Source of the DNA: a virus
Virus record (IMG/VR): IMGVR_UViG_3300042472_000598
Coordinates: 1 to 42,459 of that record
Reading direction: 5' to 3' (one strand)
DNA: 42,459 bases
In this document: in pieces, positions 1-7,550 of the stretch
Layout: each line of letters opens with the position of its first letter
Numbering within the stretch: position 1 is the first letter of the stretch
The notes under the pieces: model-generated
What the model saw: the letters and a program-made list of their open reading frames with translations, nothing else
Databases searched by the model: none
What the model was told of the DNA's origin: nothing
Made by a program: the position numbers and the translations under genes

Positions 1-1
1 T

Positions 2-1993
2 GTCCTTAAAGTTGGCGGAGTTACCAACGCATGGGCACGTGGCATCACTGGTAAAGGGGTTACCATTGCTGTACTTGACAATGGTTTTGACTTGGCACAC
101 AAAGACTTTGCAGGCAAAGTAGTTGCCAGCAAGAACTTTAACAGTGTTATTGCCTGGAACAACCCCAAAGACCCAACAGCAGTTACTTGGGGCTGGCACG
201 GCACAATGATGGCTGGCATTGCGGCGGCAGCCAACAATGGAGTAGGCACAGTAGGTGTTGCTCCAGATGCTCGGCTTTTATTGGGCCAAGTTGGGCAAGG
301 CGGAGAAACAGTTAGTGTGGAAATGGCCGCAGTATATAAAGGCATTGACTGGGCTAGTGCCAATGGCGCCACAGTTATTAACCTGAGCCTGGGCTCAAAC
401 TTTGATAAAAACTTCCAAAAGGGAATGACGTTACTCAATGCCAGCCAAAGCGGCATCTGGAAAGCACCAACTGTAAATGGAGCATTGTATAATGGTTACA
501 GTATCAAAGAAGTTAGTGCGTTTGCAGTAGGCACCAATCGAGGCAGTATCATTGTTGCCTCATCCGGTAACCAAGGCTTGCCTTATGCACAATATCCTGG
601 TGCATTTGCTACACAAGTTGACAGCACAGGCAAACTGGTGCTTGGTGGTCGTATGTTGATTGTTGGTGCCACTGTACCAGACGGCACAAGCATGGCATCC
701 TTCTCAAATCGTGCAGGTAGCATTTGTACACACATTGTAGGCACAACCTGTAATGATCCTTATCTGGTCAAAGACTTCTTTGTTGTGGCACCAGGCATGC
801 AAGTTTATGGCAGTGCTCCAAATCAAATGAACAGGGGTGCTGATGGGTCTATGGCAACAAGCGGCACAAGCCCTGCGGCGGCCTATGTGTCAGGTGGCAT
901 TGCATTGATGAAGCAGGCATGGCCACAGTTACGTCCAGAGCAACTGGTAGCAGTCACTCTAAAAACAGCCAAGGATCTTGGTGCAAAGGGTGTTGACGAT
1001 GTGTTTGGACATGGCTTAGTAGACTTTGATGCGGCAACACGGCCCATGGGCACACTAGTACTTGCCAACAATACAAAGTTAACTGGCTCAGGCCCACAAG
1101 GTAAAGTGCTACAATTACAAGGCACAGGCGTAGTAACCGCAGGTGCATCTAGTTTGAGCACCAGCTCAGTATTGCAAAACTCTCAAGCAGTGGATACAAT
1201 TGGACGCAACTATGCAGTGGACTTGACCAAGGCAGTCAGCTACAGCAATGCACTAAGTTACCAATATGGTACACCTTGGATGAGCATGGCAGGCTCAAAC
1301 TATAAGCACCTTGTTACGCCACTTGGTCGTGATGGTGTGTTAACACTTATGTCTAGCGATGGTGGTGCATCTAGTCAGTATGAATGGCAACATGACACAA
1401 GCACACGTCTAAGCTTTGAGGCAGGTACACTACAAGAACGCAACGGCTTCTTGGGCACACAAGGTGGTGGCGCAATGGCATTTGGTGGTAGCAGTACTGT
1501 ATGGACAGGTGTTGGCTTTAACCAAGCTATCACTGGCAACACGGCCCTGGTAGGAAACTACACCATGGGTATCACACGTACAGGCAATGTACAAGACAGC
1601 ATGATCCAACTTGGCTCTAATGTAATTGCTGATTCGTGGAAGCTGGGCGTAGCACAAAACAATTTGATGTTTAGTGGCAAGACCAAAGACACATTAAGTT
1701 TAGCGGTAGCTACTCCAGTGGCAGTACGCAAAGGCTATGCAAATGTTACAGGTGTAACAGGCTACACTTACACTGACAATGATGATGGTACAACAGATGC
1801 TAACCCAATCACACAAACAGAACGTGTAAGCTTGTCTCCCAAAGCACGTGAGATGAACTTGGTGTTAGGTTATACTGTAACGCAGAACAATACATCATCA
1901 ATTGGAGTCAATGTAGTTAGACAATTTAATGCAGGTGGGCAAGCAGGCGTACAAGGCACAGGCGTATCAATTATGGCACGTAGCGTATTTTAA
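2..1993 (+). CDS. Subtilisin-family (S8) serine protease, 5' truncated by window edge, autotransporter-like
   Basis: The frame is open from the first bases, so the N-terminus lies upstream; 663 residues are visible. The catalytic set of an S8 protease is present: Asp in VLDNGFD (visible residue 26), His in WGWHGTMM (66), oxyanion Asn in SSGNQG (190) and Ser in SGTSPAAA (290). After the protease domain come about 340 residues rich in Gly, Ser and Thr with alternating hydrophobics, ending in SIMARSVF. A terminal Phe is typical of outer-membrane beta-barrels, so an exported autotransporter-like layout is inferred, not shown. The product probably acts at or beyond the host cell surface. It is unusual cargo for a phage and could be a host-derived accessory gene. 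The next gene follows after 11 bp with a good ribosome site (AAGGAAG). Confidence 0.85.
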   Translation, partial: VLKVGGVTNAWARGITGKGVTIAVLDNGFDLAHKDFAGKVVASKNFNSVIAWNNPKDPTAVTWGWHGTMMAGIAAAANNGVGTVGVAPDARLLLGQVGQGGETVSVEMAAVYKGIDWASANGATVINLSLGSNFDKNFQKGMTLLNASQSGIWKAPTVNGALYNGYSIKEVSAFAVGTNRGSIIVASSGNQGLPYAQYPGAFATQVDSTGKLVLGGRMLIVGATVPDGTSMASFSNRAGSICTHIVGTTCNDPYLVKDFFVVAPGMQVYGSAPNQMNRGADGSMATSGTSPAAAYVSGGIALMKQAWPQLRPEQLVAVTLKTAKDLGAKGVDDVFGHGLVDFDAATRPMGTLVLANNTKLTGSGPQGKVLQLQGTGVVTAGASSLSTSSVLQNSQAVDTIGRNYAVDLTKAVSYSNALSYQYGTPWMSMAGSNYKHLVTPLGRDGVLTLMSSDGGASSQYEWQHDTSTRLSFEAGTLQERNGFLGTQGGGAMAFGGSSTVWTGVGFNQAITGNTALVGNYTMGITRTGNVQDSMIQLGSNVIADSWKLGVAQNNLMFSGKTKDTLSLAVATPVAVRKGYANVTGVTGYTYTDNDDGTTDANPITQTERVSLSPKAREMNLVLGYTVTQNNTSSIGVNVVRQFNAGGQAGVQGTGVSIMARSVF

Positions 1994-2004
1994 GGAAGTT
2001 ACCA

Positions 2005-2241
2005 ATGTCAAAGAAAACAGCACGTAAAATTGAACTAGATGGTGAAACAGCAGATCGTATCACAGTCTTAAACTTAATAGATTATCGTGCGTATCTTAAA
2101 ACAGAATTGAATTTGTGGAAGAAGAATCCCAGGTCTGATACTAACCCGGATGGTTATTGGTTGCACCCAGATGATGTAGCAGGTAACATCAAGGCCATTG
2201 AGGCTCTTAACTTGATTATCAAACATTTTGGAGAACAGTAA
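2005..2241 (+). CDS. Hypothetical phage protein, 78 aa
   Basis: Starts at ATG behind AAGGAAG, 11 bp after the protease stop. No recognised domain. It is charged, with a YWLHPDDVAGNIKAI segment and a predicted C-terminal helix. Its stop overlaps the start of the next gene by one base (TAATG), so the two are likely translated together. First gene of an overlapping run reaching 4757. Function unknown. Confidence 0.75.
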   Translation: MSKKTARKIELDGETADRITVLNLIDYRAYLKTELNLWKKNPRSDTNPDGYWLHPDDVAGNIKAIEALNLIIKHFGEQ

Positions 2242-2786
2242 TGAATGAGAAACTAGACGCAGAACTTTGTAGCACATACCCCAAGCTATTTGCTAATCGT
2301 TATGCAGATATGAAGACAACAGCCATGTGTTGGGGTTTTGACTGCGGTGATGGATGGTATAATATTATTAAGGCATTGTGCAGTAACATTCAACACCACA
2401 TTGACAACAGCATTAAACGCAACAAGTCTGACAGCGACTACAACATGATGTTAATTGAAATACACCAAGGTAAGTTTGATCGATTTGATGAATACTACAA
2501 AGGCTTCCAGGAACACTTTAGGGAAGAAAAACGTGAAGAACTTCTCAAGGAAGAATTCCGTGAGGTGCATCCTGTTGTAGAACAAGTCACAGTAGACCAA
2601 GTCAAAGAAAAGTTTGGCGCTTTGCGTTTTTACTACACAGGTGGTAACGATGAAATTAGCGGAATGGTTCGTATGGCTGAGTCAATGAGTGTACTAACTT
2701 GTGAAACCTGCGGCAAGCCCGGCGAACAACGGCATGGCGGTTGGATTAGGACCTTGTGTGACGAACACGCGGCAAACCGAACATGA
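2241..2786 (+). CDS. Hypothetical phage protein with C-terminal zinc-binding motif, 181 aa
   Basis: The C-terminal part has CETCGKPG (around residues 155-162) followed by a later Cys and His (LCDEHAA), a plausible Zn-binding Cys2/CysHis arrangement. The middle is very rich in Glu and Lys (around residues 90-110) and probably helical. A segment reading QVKEKFGALRFYYTG precedes the zinc site; similar segments occur in other phage proteins of unknown function as far as I recall. Overlaps the next gene by four bases (ATGA). Role unknown; a nucleic-acid or protein-binding accessory is a guess. Confidence 0.75.
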   Translation: MNEKLDAELCSTYPKLFANRYADMKTTAMCWGFDCGDGWYNIIKALCSNIQHHIDNSIKRNKSDSDYNMMLIEIHQGKFDRFDEYYKGFQEHFREEKREELLKEEFREVHPVVEQVTVDQVKEKFGALRFYYTGGNDEISGMVRMAESMSVLTCETCGKPGEQRHGGWIRTLCDEHAANRT

Positions 2787-3268
2787 CAACATTATATGTA
2801 CTAGTTGGTGTTCCGGGTTCAGGTAAAACCACTTGGATCGGACTCCAATCTTTTGATTGGGACAATACTGTAATCATCAGCACTGATCGATATGTAGAGC
2901 AATATGCTATTGCAATGAACAAAACTTATTCAGATGTCTTTAAAGAGTACATGCCCACAGCAGTAGATAAGATGGCACAGGCCGCAGTAGATGCATTCAA
3001 GGCCAATAAGGTTGTAGTTTGGGACCAGACCAGTACTTCAGTTAGTGCTCGTGCAAAAAAGTTACGTATGGTGCCTGCACACTACACCAAGATAGCAGTT
3101 GTATTTGAAACGCCACGTAAAGATATACATGATAAGTTTTTGAACCGGCCCGGTAAGAAAATTCCATCTGAAGTGATTCAGAACATGATTTCTAATTTTG
3201 TTTATCCATCAGTAAGTGAAGGCTTTGATAAAATTATCATTGCAAAGTTAAAAGGAATAGATCAATGA
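2783..3268 (+). CDS. P-loop kinase, polynucleotide-kinase-like, 161 aa
   Basis: Walker A motif GVPGSGKTTW (residues 8-17) begins the protein, followed by a STDRY segment and VVVWDQTSTS at the Walker B position. A lid-like stretch NRPGKKIPSEVIQNM lies near the end. This order resembles the 5'-kinase domain of T4 polynucleotide kinase; the phosphatase domain of T4 Pnk is absent. The likely reaction is ATP-dependent phosphorylation of a nucleic acid 5' end or a small substrate, in the cytoplasm. It overlaps both neighbours by ATGA. In T4 the kinase helps repair cleaved tRNA; no RNA ligase is visible here, so that role is only a possibility. A zeta-toxin-like small kinase is the alternative. Confidence 0.75.
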   Translation: MTTLYVLVGVPGSGKTTWIGLQSFDWDNTVIISTDRYVEQYAIAMNKTYSDVFKEYMPTAVDKMAQAAVDAFKANKVVVWDQTSTSVSARAKKLRMVPAHYTKIAVVFETPRKDIHDKFLNRPGKKIPSEVIQNMISNFVYPSVSEGFDKIIIAKLKGIDQ

Positions 3269-4305
3269 AAACTAAATTTGCCATTCTTGCCCTTGCCCTT
3301 GTATTTGCAGGATGTAGTGGATGCGGTGGTGGTGGCTCTGATGCTCAAACTATCAGTGTATCTGCACCAACTGTACCATCAGCACCAATACTCCCAGCGT
3401 ATAGTACTACCCTTGGTGTTGCAGAATATAATTTTGAAAATACAGTAATCAAGACCAACGTTGTCCCCAGCAGTGACTTTTATAAACAGCTTGCAACATT
3501 CTGGGGTCTTGGCACGTTAGCCCCAATGATACCAGCATTTGATGGCAAAGGCTTGCTTATTGCAAGTTGGACACCTAGCAATAAACCTAATGCTCCTACA
3601 TTTGTACTTGCACATGGTGGGGGTGGTGGCATAGGCGCTACAGAATTTATATTAGGAGCAGATCTCATATCAAGGACTGGTGCAAATATCTTAATTGTTG
3701 ACAGTACCTGGAGTCGAGGAAGGATTAGCAACGGTGGCGATAGTATTCCTACATCTGGAAAGACTATGAGTTCTAATGCTCGCATGTTTGATTTGGTTGC
3801 CGCAGGAAGATGGCTTGCAACGCAGGGTGTTGATCCTAAGAAAACTTATGCCATTGGTATGAGTCAAGGTGGTTGGGGTGTTTTAAGAGCATTTACAAAC
3901 GACCCAATGATAACAACATTAGTCAAACCATATTATGCAGGCGGAGTTTCACTTTATCCTCCGTGTGAAGAGCCTGGAACTAAACACACAGAGGAACGTA
4001 ATTTCACATTCCATAAACTTGGTCCGTACCATAGCAAGGTGCTATTAATTACTGGCGCACTAGACACACTTACGCCTGTATCATATTGCTCAGACTCAAC
4101 TGTCAAGTCAGTTGACAAGTGGTTGCATTGGGAAGATGCAACGCACTCATTTAACATGTCAACTGGTAGTGCATTTCAGCGATCAATTGATGGCGTTTGT
4201 CAAACCATGGTCAATGGCTTTGGCGCACATCAATTCTGTTACAACGAACGCAGAGCAACACAAATGTTAAATGAAGTTCAACAATTTTCAGCAGTAGGAC
4301 AATGA
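3265..4305 (+). CDS. Lipoprotein, alpha/beta-hydrolase (dienelactone-hydrolase-like), 346 aa
   Basis: The N-terminus is a signal peptide ending in LVFAGC, a lipobox-like site (Cys at residue 16), followed by a Cys/Gly-rich linker. The mature part is an alpha/beta hydrolase: oxyanion segment AHGGGGG, nucleophile elbow GMSQGGW with Ser as nucleophile, an acid Asp in TGALDTLTP and the His in WEDATHSF. An ester or amide hydrolase anchored in an envelope membrane is the likely product. Substrate unknown; surface polysaccharide esters would suit a phage. It overlaps both neighbours by four bases, so it belongs to the 2005-4757 operon. Confidence 0.8.
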   Translation: MKTKFAILALALVFAGCSGCGGGGSDAQTISVSAPTVPSAPILPAYSTTLGVAEYNFENTVIKTNVVPSSDFYKQLATFWGLGTLAPMIPAFDGKGLLIASWTPSNKPNAPTFVLAHGGGGGIGATEFILGADLISRTGANILIVDSTWSRGRISNGGDSIPTSGKTMSSNARMFDLVAAGRWLATQGVDPKKTYAIGMSQGGWGVLRAFTNDPMITTLVKPYYAGGVSLYPPCEEPGTKHTEERNFTFHKLGPYHSKVLLITGALDTLTPVSYCSDSTVKSVDKWLHWEDATHSFNMSTGSAFQRSIDGVCQTMVNGFGAHQFCYNERRATQMLNEVQQFSAVGQ

Positions 4306-4757
4306 AAAAAATCTACTATGAAAAGGTTGGCCGGCGCTATAAGCCAGTATCAGAATACGATAGCGAATACTTGGATAGCTTTCCAAAAGGTAATCATCTT
4401 GTGATGTGCTATCCAGGCGGACAAAGTCGACGCTTCAATATTAATCCTGCACTGGCACCAATGATTGCCGCAGGACGTTATGCCGAAGATGCCATGAGCG
4501 CGGCACTGGTCAAGGCCAGTGAAATGCGCCCGCATAACAAGCCTATTACCGAAAAACAAAAGAAAGCTTGGATAGCCTTGGCCAAGGCCTTTGGTGATGA
4601 TCGTTACTACATTGAAATCCCCAGTGCTAGAGAAGTTACCGAGGCAGGCTTAAAGGCAATGGAGGTAGAAGCTTCTAAGTTAATGGATCATCCAATGGTG
4701 CAGGCCGCTTACAATGAATTTATGGCTACGTGTAAATTAGTTTTGGATTCTAAGTAA
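4302..4757 (+). CDS. Hypothetical protein, 151 aa
   Basis: Last gene of the overlapping run, starting inside the stop of the lipoprotein gene (ATGA). No known domain recognised. The N-terminal third has YYEKVGRRYKPVSEYD and VMCYPGGQSRR; the rest looks helical with a conserved-looking KPITEKQKKAWIALAKAFG segment. Its last 21 bases overlap the convergent oxygenase gene on the other strand. Function unknown. Confidence 0.75.
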   Translation: MKKIYYEKVGRRYKPVSEYDSEYLDSFPKGNHLVMCYPGGQSRRFNINPALAPMIAAGRYAEDAMSAALVKASEMRPHNKPITEKQKKAWIALAKAFGDDRYYIEIPSAREVTEAGLKAMEVEASKLMDHPMVQAAYNEFMATCKLVLDSK

Positions 4758-5309
4758 GGCTTCATCGACACTTAGCCTTGTTCTTTCAACTTGGCATTGT
4801 AATACTACACTGATTGCAATGCGAGGTTTCTCTTTGGTGAAAACAACATGCGGAATACCTGCGTGTATGATGTTGGCACCTATTAAGATTGCTTCTTCAA
4901 TCACATCACATTCGTCACGTTGCCAACTAAGGTAAGGTGAAACTTGCTTGGTATTGATAACAGTTGGTGCTGTGTTTACATCATAAAGACTTTTAGCATT
5001 ATCTTTTAAAGCAAACCACTGCATTGGTGCATCTTCTCCGCCAATAATGAAGTTTATCTTACTACAAGATTCTGTAATGTGATCTAGATCGGTATGTATC
5101 CTACGTACACTACAGTGTGCTGGTAGATAAAATATCTCAGCAAAACTTATATGTAAATTTTTAGAGTCTGCCCAGGATAGCAACGCAGGCGAAAGTTCAG
5201 CAACAGGAAATCCAAAGTGTTTTGCTTCTATTGATGCCCATAGGTAATCAAATTGACTGTTATCAACAACTGCCCAAGGACATTCAATAGGCTTGTAATT
5301 TAGGCCCAT
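4737..5309 (-). CDS. Putative Fe(II)/2-oxoglutarate-type oxygenase (hydroxylase), 190 aa
   Basis: A double-stranded beta-helix type Fe(II) site can be read: H72-x-D74 in RIHTDLDH, distal His around 154 in AGIPHVVF, and R163 in KEKPRIAIS as a candidate 2OG anchor. This is the order expected for aspartyl/asparaginyl or prolyl hydroxylase-like enzymes. Overlaps the upstream methyltransferase gene by 10 bp on the same strand, so the two are cotranscribed and may act on one substrate. One of nine similar enzymes in the window. Substrate unknown. Confidence 0.65.
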   Translation of the reverse strand: MGLNYKPIECPWAVVDNSQFDYLWASIEAKHFGFPVAELSPALLSWADSKNLHISFAEIFYLPAHCSVRRIHTDLDHITESCSKINFIIGGEDAPMQWFALKDNAKSLYDVNTAPTVINTKQVSPYLSWQRDECDVIEEAILIGANIIHAGIPHVVFTKEKPRIAISVVLQCQVERTRLSVDEALLRIQN

Positions 5310-6106
5310 TGCATTGCTTGCCAGTGCATTCTGATAGTGGTATAACCAGATCCAAAATAGTTTGAACCAGGCATGAACTTAAACAGTTTACCATTGTGTT
5401 CTGGATTTGCACAAATTTGCTTTACAGTTTCATAGGCAGCCTCTTCGCTCTTGGCAAAGAATACTTTGTTCTTGCCCCACATAACAGGGAATAGTAGCCC
5501 TTGTTGTTGTGCAATCACAGTGGCCCATGTGCGTAGCGGAGCACCTGTACACCAATCATCTACAATGTAAATACCATCATCCTTTAGCTTGGGCACACAC
5601 TTGCGTATTGTGTCCAAGTTTTCATCTACACCATCACCATAGTCGTGATGAATGATGTCGTACTTGGTGTCACCAAGAGCACCTTCTGTTTGTACACATT
5701 CTAATGATAGCGGAACTCCTGTCAAGCGTTCACAGCGTTCTGTAATCCAGACGCTCATGTCAGCAGGAGTTGATAGAGTACCTAACATTTCAATTTCTTC
5801 CTTGGTCAAGCAACGATTAAAATGGTCAGCATACCATGCTCCACTGGTGTTTGCGGCTTTGGCACCAATAAAGCTAAGATGGTCAACACCTGTGAATTTT
5901 ACATTGGTGTGTCCTGTTTCTGCTAGAGCTTGGTTAAAGATACCAACGCCACCGCCCAGGTAAGATCCCAGTTCTAAGAAGGTTTCAATGTTAGGCTTGC
6001 TACCAAATAGTAGCCATGATGCTATTACATCCTCTGGTGGGCTTAACATGCCCAATTTTAGGACATGTTGATATATGTTATTAAGGTTTCTCCAGGAATA
6101 GTCCAC
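5300..6106 (-). CDS. Class I SAM-dependent methyltransferase, 268 aa
   Basis: SAM-binding glycine motif LELGSYLGGGVGIF (about residues 41-54), followed by an acidic strand end FTGVDHL and later YDIIHHDYGD and GIYIVDDWCTG, where a DD pair could bind a metal as in cephalosporin-hydroxylase or Methyltransf_24-like proteins. Probably an O- or N-methyltransferase for a sugar or small molecule; no nucleic-acid methyltransferase signature such as NPPY is seen. Transcribed divergently from the 6123 gene and followed, with 10 bp overlap, by an Fe(II) oxygenase, suggesting a two-step modification. Confidence 0.75.
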   Translation of the reverse strand: MDYSWRNLNNIYQHVLKLGMLSPPEDVIASWLLFGSKPNIETFLELGSYLGGGVGIFNQALAETGHTNVKFTGVDHLSFIGAKAANTSGAWYADHFNRCLTKEEIEMLGTLSTPADMSVWITERCERLTGVPLSLECVQTEGALGDTKYDIIHHDYGDGVDENLDTIRKCVPKLKDDGIYIVDDWCTGAPLRTWATVIAQQQGLLFPVMWGKNKVFFAKSEEAAYETVKQICANPEHNGKLFKFMPGSNYFGSGYTTIRMHWQAMQWA

Positions 6107-6122
6107 TTTTTCTCCGATAAGT

Positions 6123-6668
6123 ATGTTTATGCTTGATGACTTTTACGTTTACGAAACACCAGATTTTCTTGATGTCAACTACATCACTAACTTAGTTATG
6201 CAGAAGTTAGAGACTGATTTTGTCCTTCAGGGCTATGTCAGAATTGATGCCACACAAGATCCATATCTAAAAACTATTTTAGAACGCTTTCCATTCATTG
6301 GTGGTTGGCTCAATATCTACCATACTAAACCAGAGGGATATATTCCTTTGCACATTGACGGCCATAGACTTGCGGCCTTTAACATTCCTATTAGTGGCTG
6401 TGATGAAACAAGTCAAACAATTTATTATGAACCTGTTGGTGAAGTAGAAAAGGTTTACAAGCCAGATGAACGTCATTACCGGATCAATGGTGAGATGCAG
6501 GAAGTATATCGCTTTGCACTGACCAGACCTGCACTAATACGAAACGATGTAGCCCATGATGTCAAGCGATTCAATGCCACCAGTACCAGGATCATTGCCA
6601 GCTGGGGAGTTGGCGGAACTTTTGAAGAATGTAGAGATTTGTTCAAATCAATCTTGGAAAAAAGTTAA
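6123..6668 (+). CDS. Putative Fe(II)/2OG-type oxygenase, 181 aa
   Basis: H77-x-D79 in LHIDGH, H145 in NDVAHDVKRF and R156 in TSTRIIASW make a complete candidate facial triad plus 2OG anchor, in the order seen in aspartyl/asparaginyl hydroxylase-like folds. No clear ribosome site; an internal ATG six bases on gives almost the same protein. Divergent from the methyltransferase gene, 16 bp apart. Substrate unknown. Confidence 0.65.
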   Translation: MFMLDDFYVYETPDFLDVNYITNLVMQKLETDFVLQGYVRIDATQDPYLKTILERFPFIGGWLNIYHTKPEGYIPLHIDGHRLAAFNIPISGCDETSQTIYYEPVGEVEKVYKPDERHYRINGEMQEVYRFALTRPALIRNDVAHDVKRFNATSTRIIASWGVGGTFEECRDLFKSILEKS

Positions 6669-6686
6669 ATTATTTTACTAAAAGAC

Positions 6687-6715
6687 TTGACTTTTAAGTT
6701 AAACGGATATATAAT
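6687..6715 (+). promoter_or_regulatory. Sigma70 promoter of leader 1
   Basis: TTGACT at 6687-6692, 17-bp spacer, TATAAT at 6710-6715. The expected start point, seven bases after the -10 box, is the A of the ATG at 6722. Confidence 0.85.
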
Positions 6716-6721
6716 AACACT

Positions 6722-6787
6722 ATGCTAAACATTAATCTATTACCAGGTAACACAGGAACAGCCTTAGAGGATACTCCAAGGCCGTAA
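6722..6787 (+). CDS. Leader peptide 1, 21 aa, leaderless start
   Basis: ATG sits six bases after the TATAAT box, so the transcript should begin at the start codon with no ribosome site. The peptide begins MLNINLLPG and ends DTPRP. Its stop codon (6785-6787) lies inside the 5' arm of the hairpin that precedes an intrinsic terminator, which is the geometry of a translation-sensing attenuator. A second leader with the same plan precedes tRNA array 2. It could instead be an untranslated small RNA of about 125 nt. Confidence 0.45.
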   Translation: MLNINLLPGNTGTALEDTPRP

Positions 6788-6845
6788 ATCTACACACCTA
6801 GTAAAGATTACGGCCCTGGAACTAAACACTCCAGGGTTTTGCTTT
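6780..6845 (+). terminator. Attenuator hairpin pair and intrinsic terminator, leader 1
   Basis: First hairpin GGCCGTAA (6780-6787) with TTACGGCC (6808-6815). Second hairpin CCCTGGA (6814-6820) with TCCAGGG (6830-6836), followed by a T-rich run. The two stems share bases 6814-6815, so they compete at their edge. The terminator stem is identical to that of leader 2 at 17037-17060. It lies just upstream of tRNA-Gly(GCC), whose expression it could control. Confidence 0.65.
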
Positions 6846-6869
6846 TTAGCAAGCTAGAATTTTTTTGAT

Positions 6870-6945
6870 GCGGGATTAGCTCAGTTGGTAGAGCGATACC
6901 TTGCCAAGGTATAGGTCGAGAGTTCGAGCCTCTTATCCCGCTCCA
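6870..6945 (+). tRNA. tRNA-Gly(GCC)
   Basis: Cloverleaf with 7-bp acceptor GCGGGAT/ATCCCGC, anticodon loop TTGCCAA, encoded CCA. Lies between the leader-1 terminator and the array-1 promoter, so it is outside the boxA unit. Confidence 0.97.
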
Positions 6946-6960
6946 AAAGAGTTTTAAAGT

Positions 6961-6976
6961 GTTGTAAAAATACAAC
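6961..6976 (+). promoter_or_regulatory. 16-bp palindromic operator-like site (copy 1)
   Basis: GTTGTAAAAATACAAC, with half-sites GTTGTA and TACAAC, 20 bp upstream of the -35 box of array 1. The exact sequence recurs (reverse orientation) at 16556, and one- to three-base variants occur at 30608, 30634, 31384 and 34420, all near promoters. Confidence 0.6.
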
Positions 6977-6996
6977 AAAAAACTTTCAAATAAGTG

Positions 6997-7025
6997 TTGA
7001 CAAAGTGGCTTAACTGTCGTATAAT
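6997..7025 (+). promoter_or_regulatory. Sigma70 promoter of tRNA array 1
   Basis: Perfect consensus: TTGACA (6997-7002), 17 bp, TATAAT (7020-7025). Followed by the boxA at 7065 and the first array tRNA at 7150. Confidence 0.9.
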
Positions 7026-7064
7026 TGATACTTACACAGCAACAAACGATAGAGTAGTTGTTTA

Positions 7065-7080
7065 GTTCTTTAACAATTTA
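7065..7080 (+). promoter_or_regulatory. rRNA-type boxA antitermination element
   Basis: GTTCTTTAACAATTTA closely matches the boxA of proteobacterial rRNA leaders (E. coli rrn core TGCTCTTTAACA). BoxA RNA is bound by NusB-NusE (S10) and protects long untranslated transcripts from Rho. A 3.3-kb tRNA/ncRNA transcript would need exactly that. Its last bases form the 5' arm of an 18-bp inverted repeat. Confidence 0.75.
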
Positions 7081-7086
7081 GTGGCA
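7069..7086 (+). repeat. 18-bp inverted repeat, 5' arm, enclosing array 1
   Basis: TTTAACAATTTAGTGGCA is the exact reverse complement of 10346-10363. The pair encloses 11 tRNAs, two coding genes and the structured RNAs, like the processing stalks that enclose 16S and 23S rRNA. Confidence 0.85.
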
Positions 7087-7149
7087 ATTTTTATGTAAGC
7101 ACATTAACTTGAACGGATTCTTTCCTAGTATTGCTTTTGTGTTTACCAT

Positions 7150-7224
7150 GCTCGATTCGTCTATCGGTTAGGACGCTGGCCTTTCACGCCGGAAAGAGGG
7201 GTTCGATTCCCCTATCGAGTACCA
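7150..7224 (+). tRNA. tRNA-Glu(TTC)
   Basis: Anticodon loop CTTTCAC on stem CTGGC/GCCGG, T-loop TTCGATT, encoded CCA. Acceptor starts with a G-U pair. The CCA directly abuts the long stem of the following structured RNA. Confidence 0.97.
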
Positions 7225-7370
7225 TTTGTTTAGTGTTATCAGGGTATCGTGTGCAGACGTGTACACTATGCGGGCCTAACTGGCGAGGGACAGGTCCTAA
7301 TATAACTGCTTAGTCGCTATGGACGGAAGCGCAACTGACTCCTAAATTGAGCAGATAGCACTAAACAAAT
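7225..7370 (+). ncRNA. Structured RNA element a, closed by a 16-bp stem
   Basis: Bases 7225-7240 pair with 7354-7369 over 16 bp with one G-U, enclosing about 113 nt with smaller helices (for example GTGT/ACAC near 7250-7268). The helix fills the whole gap between tRNA-Glu and tRNA-Leu. No significant reading frame. RNase III could cut the stem and release the flanking tRNAs. I do not recognise the family. Confidence 0.6.
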
Positions 7371-7374
7371 GTAT

Positions 7375-7459
7375 GCGAGTATGGAGAAATCGGTATACTC
7401 AAGAGACTTAAAATCTCTCGTCGAAAGGCATCCCGGTTCGACCCCGGGTACTCGCACCA
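7375..7459 (+). tRNA. tRNA-Leu(TAA)
   Basis: Class II tRNA with long variable arm (TCGTCGAAAGGCA region), anticodon loop CTTAAAA, acceptor GCGAGTA/TACTCGC, encoded CCA. Reads UUA/UUG. Confidence 0.97.
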
Positions 7460-7465
7460 AGTTTA

Positions 7466-7542
7466 GGAGTGGTAGATCAGCTGGTTAGATTACCTGCCTG
7501 TCACGCAGGGGGTCGCGGGTTCGAGTCCCGTCCACTCCGCCA
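7466..7542 (+). tRNA. tRNA-Asp(GTC)
   Basis: Acceptor GGAGTGG/CCACTCC, anticodon loop CTGTCAC, discriminator G, encoded CCA. Confidence 0.97.
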
Positions 7543-7550
7543 AATCCCGT

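Noticed and set aside
2783-3268. Complete T4-type tRNA repair module
   Set aside because: Only the kinase-like domain is present; no phosphatase domain and no RNA ligase in the window.
7225-7370. Group I intron splitting a tRNA
   Set aside because: Both flanking tRNAs are complete; no split cloverleaf and no recognisable P7/catalytic core.
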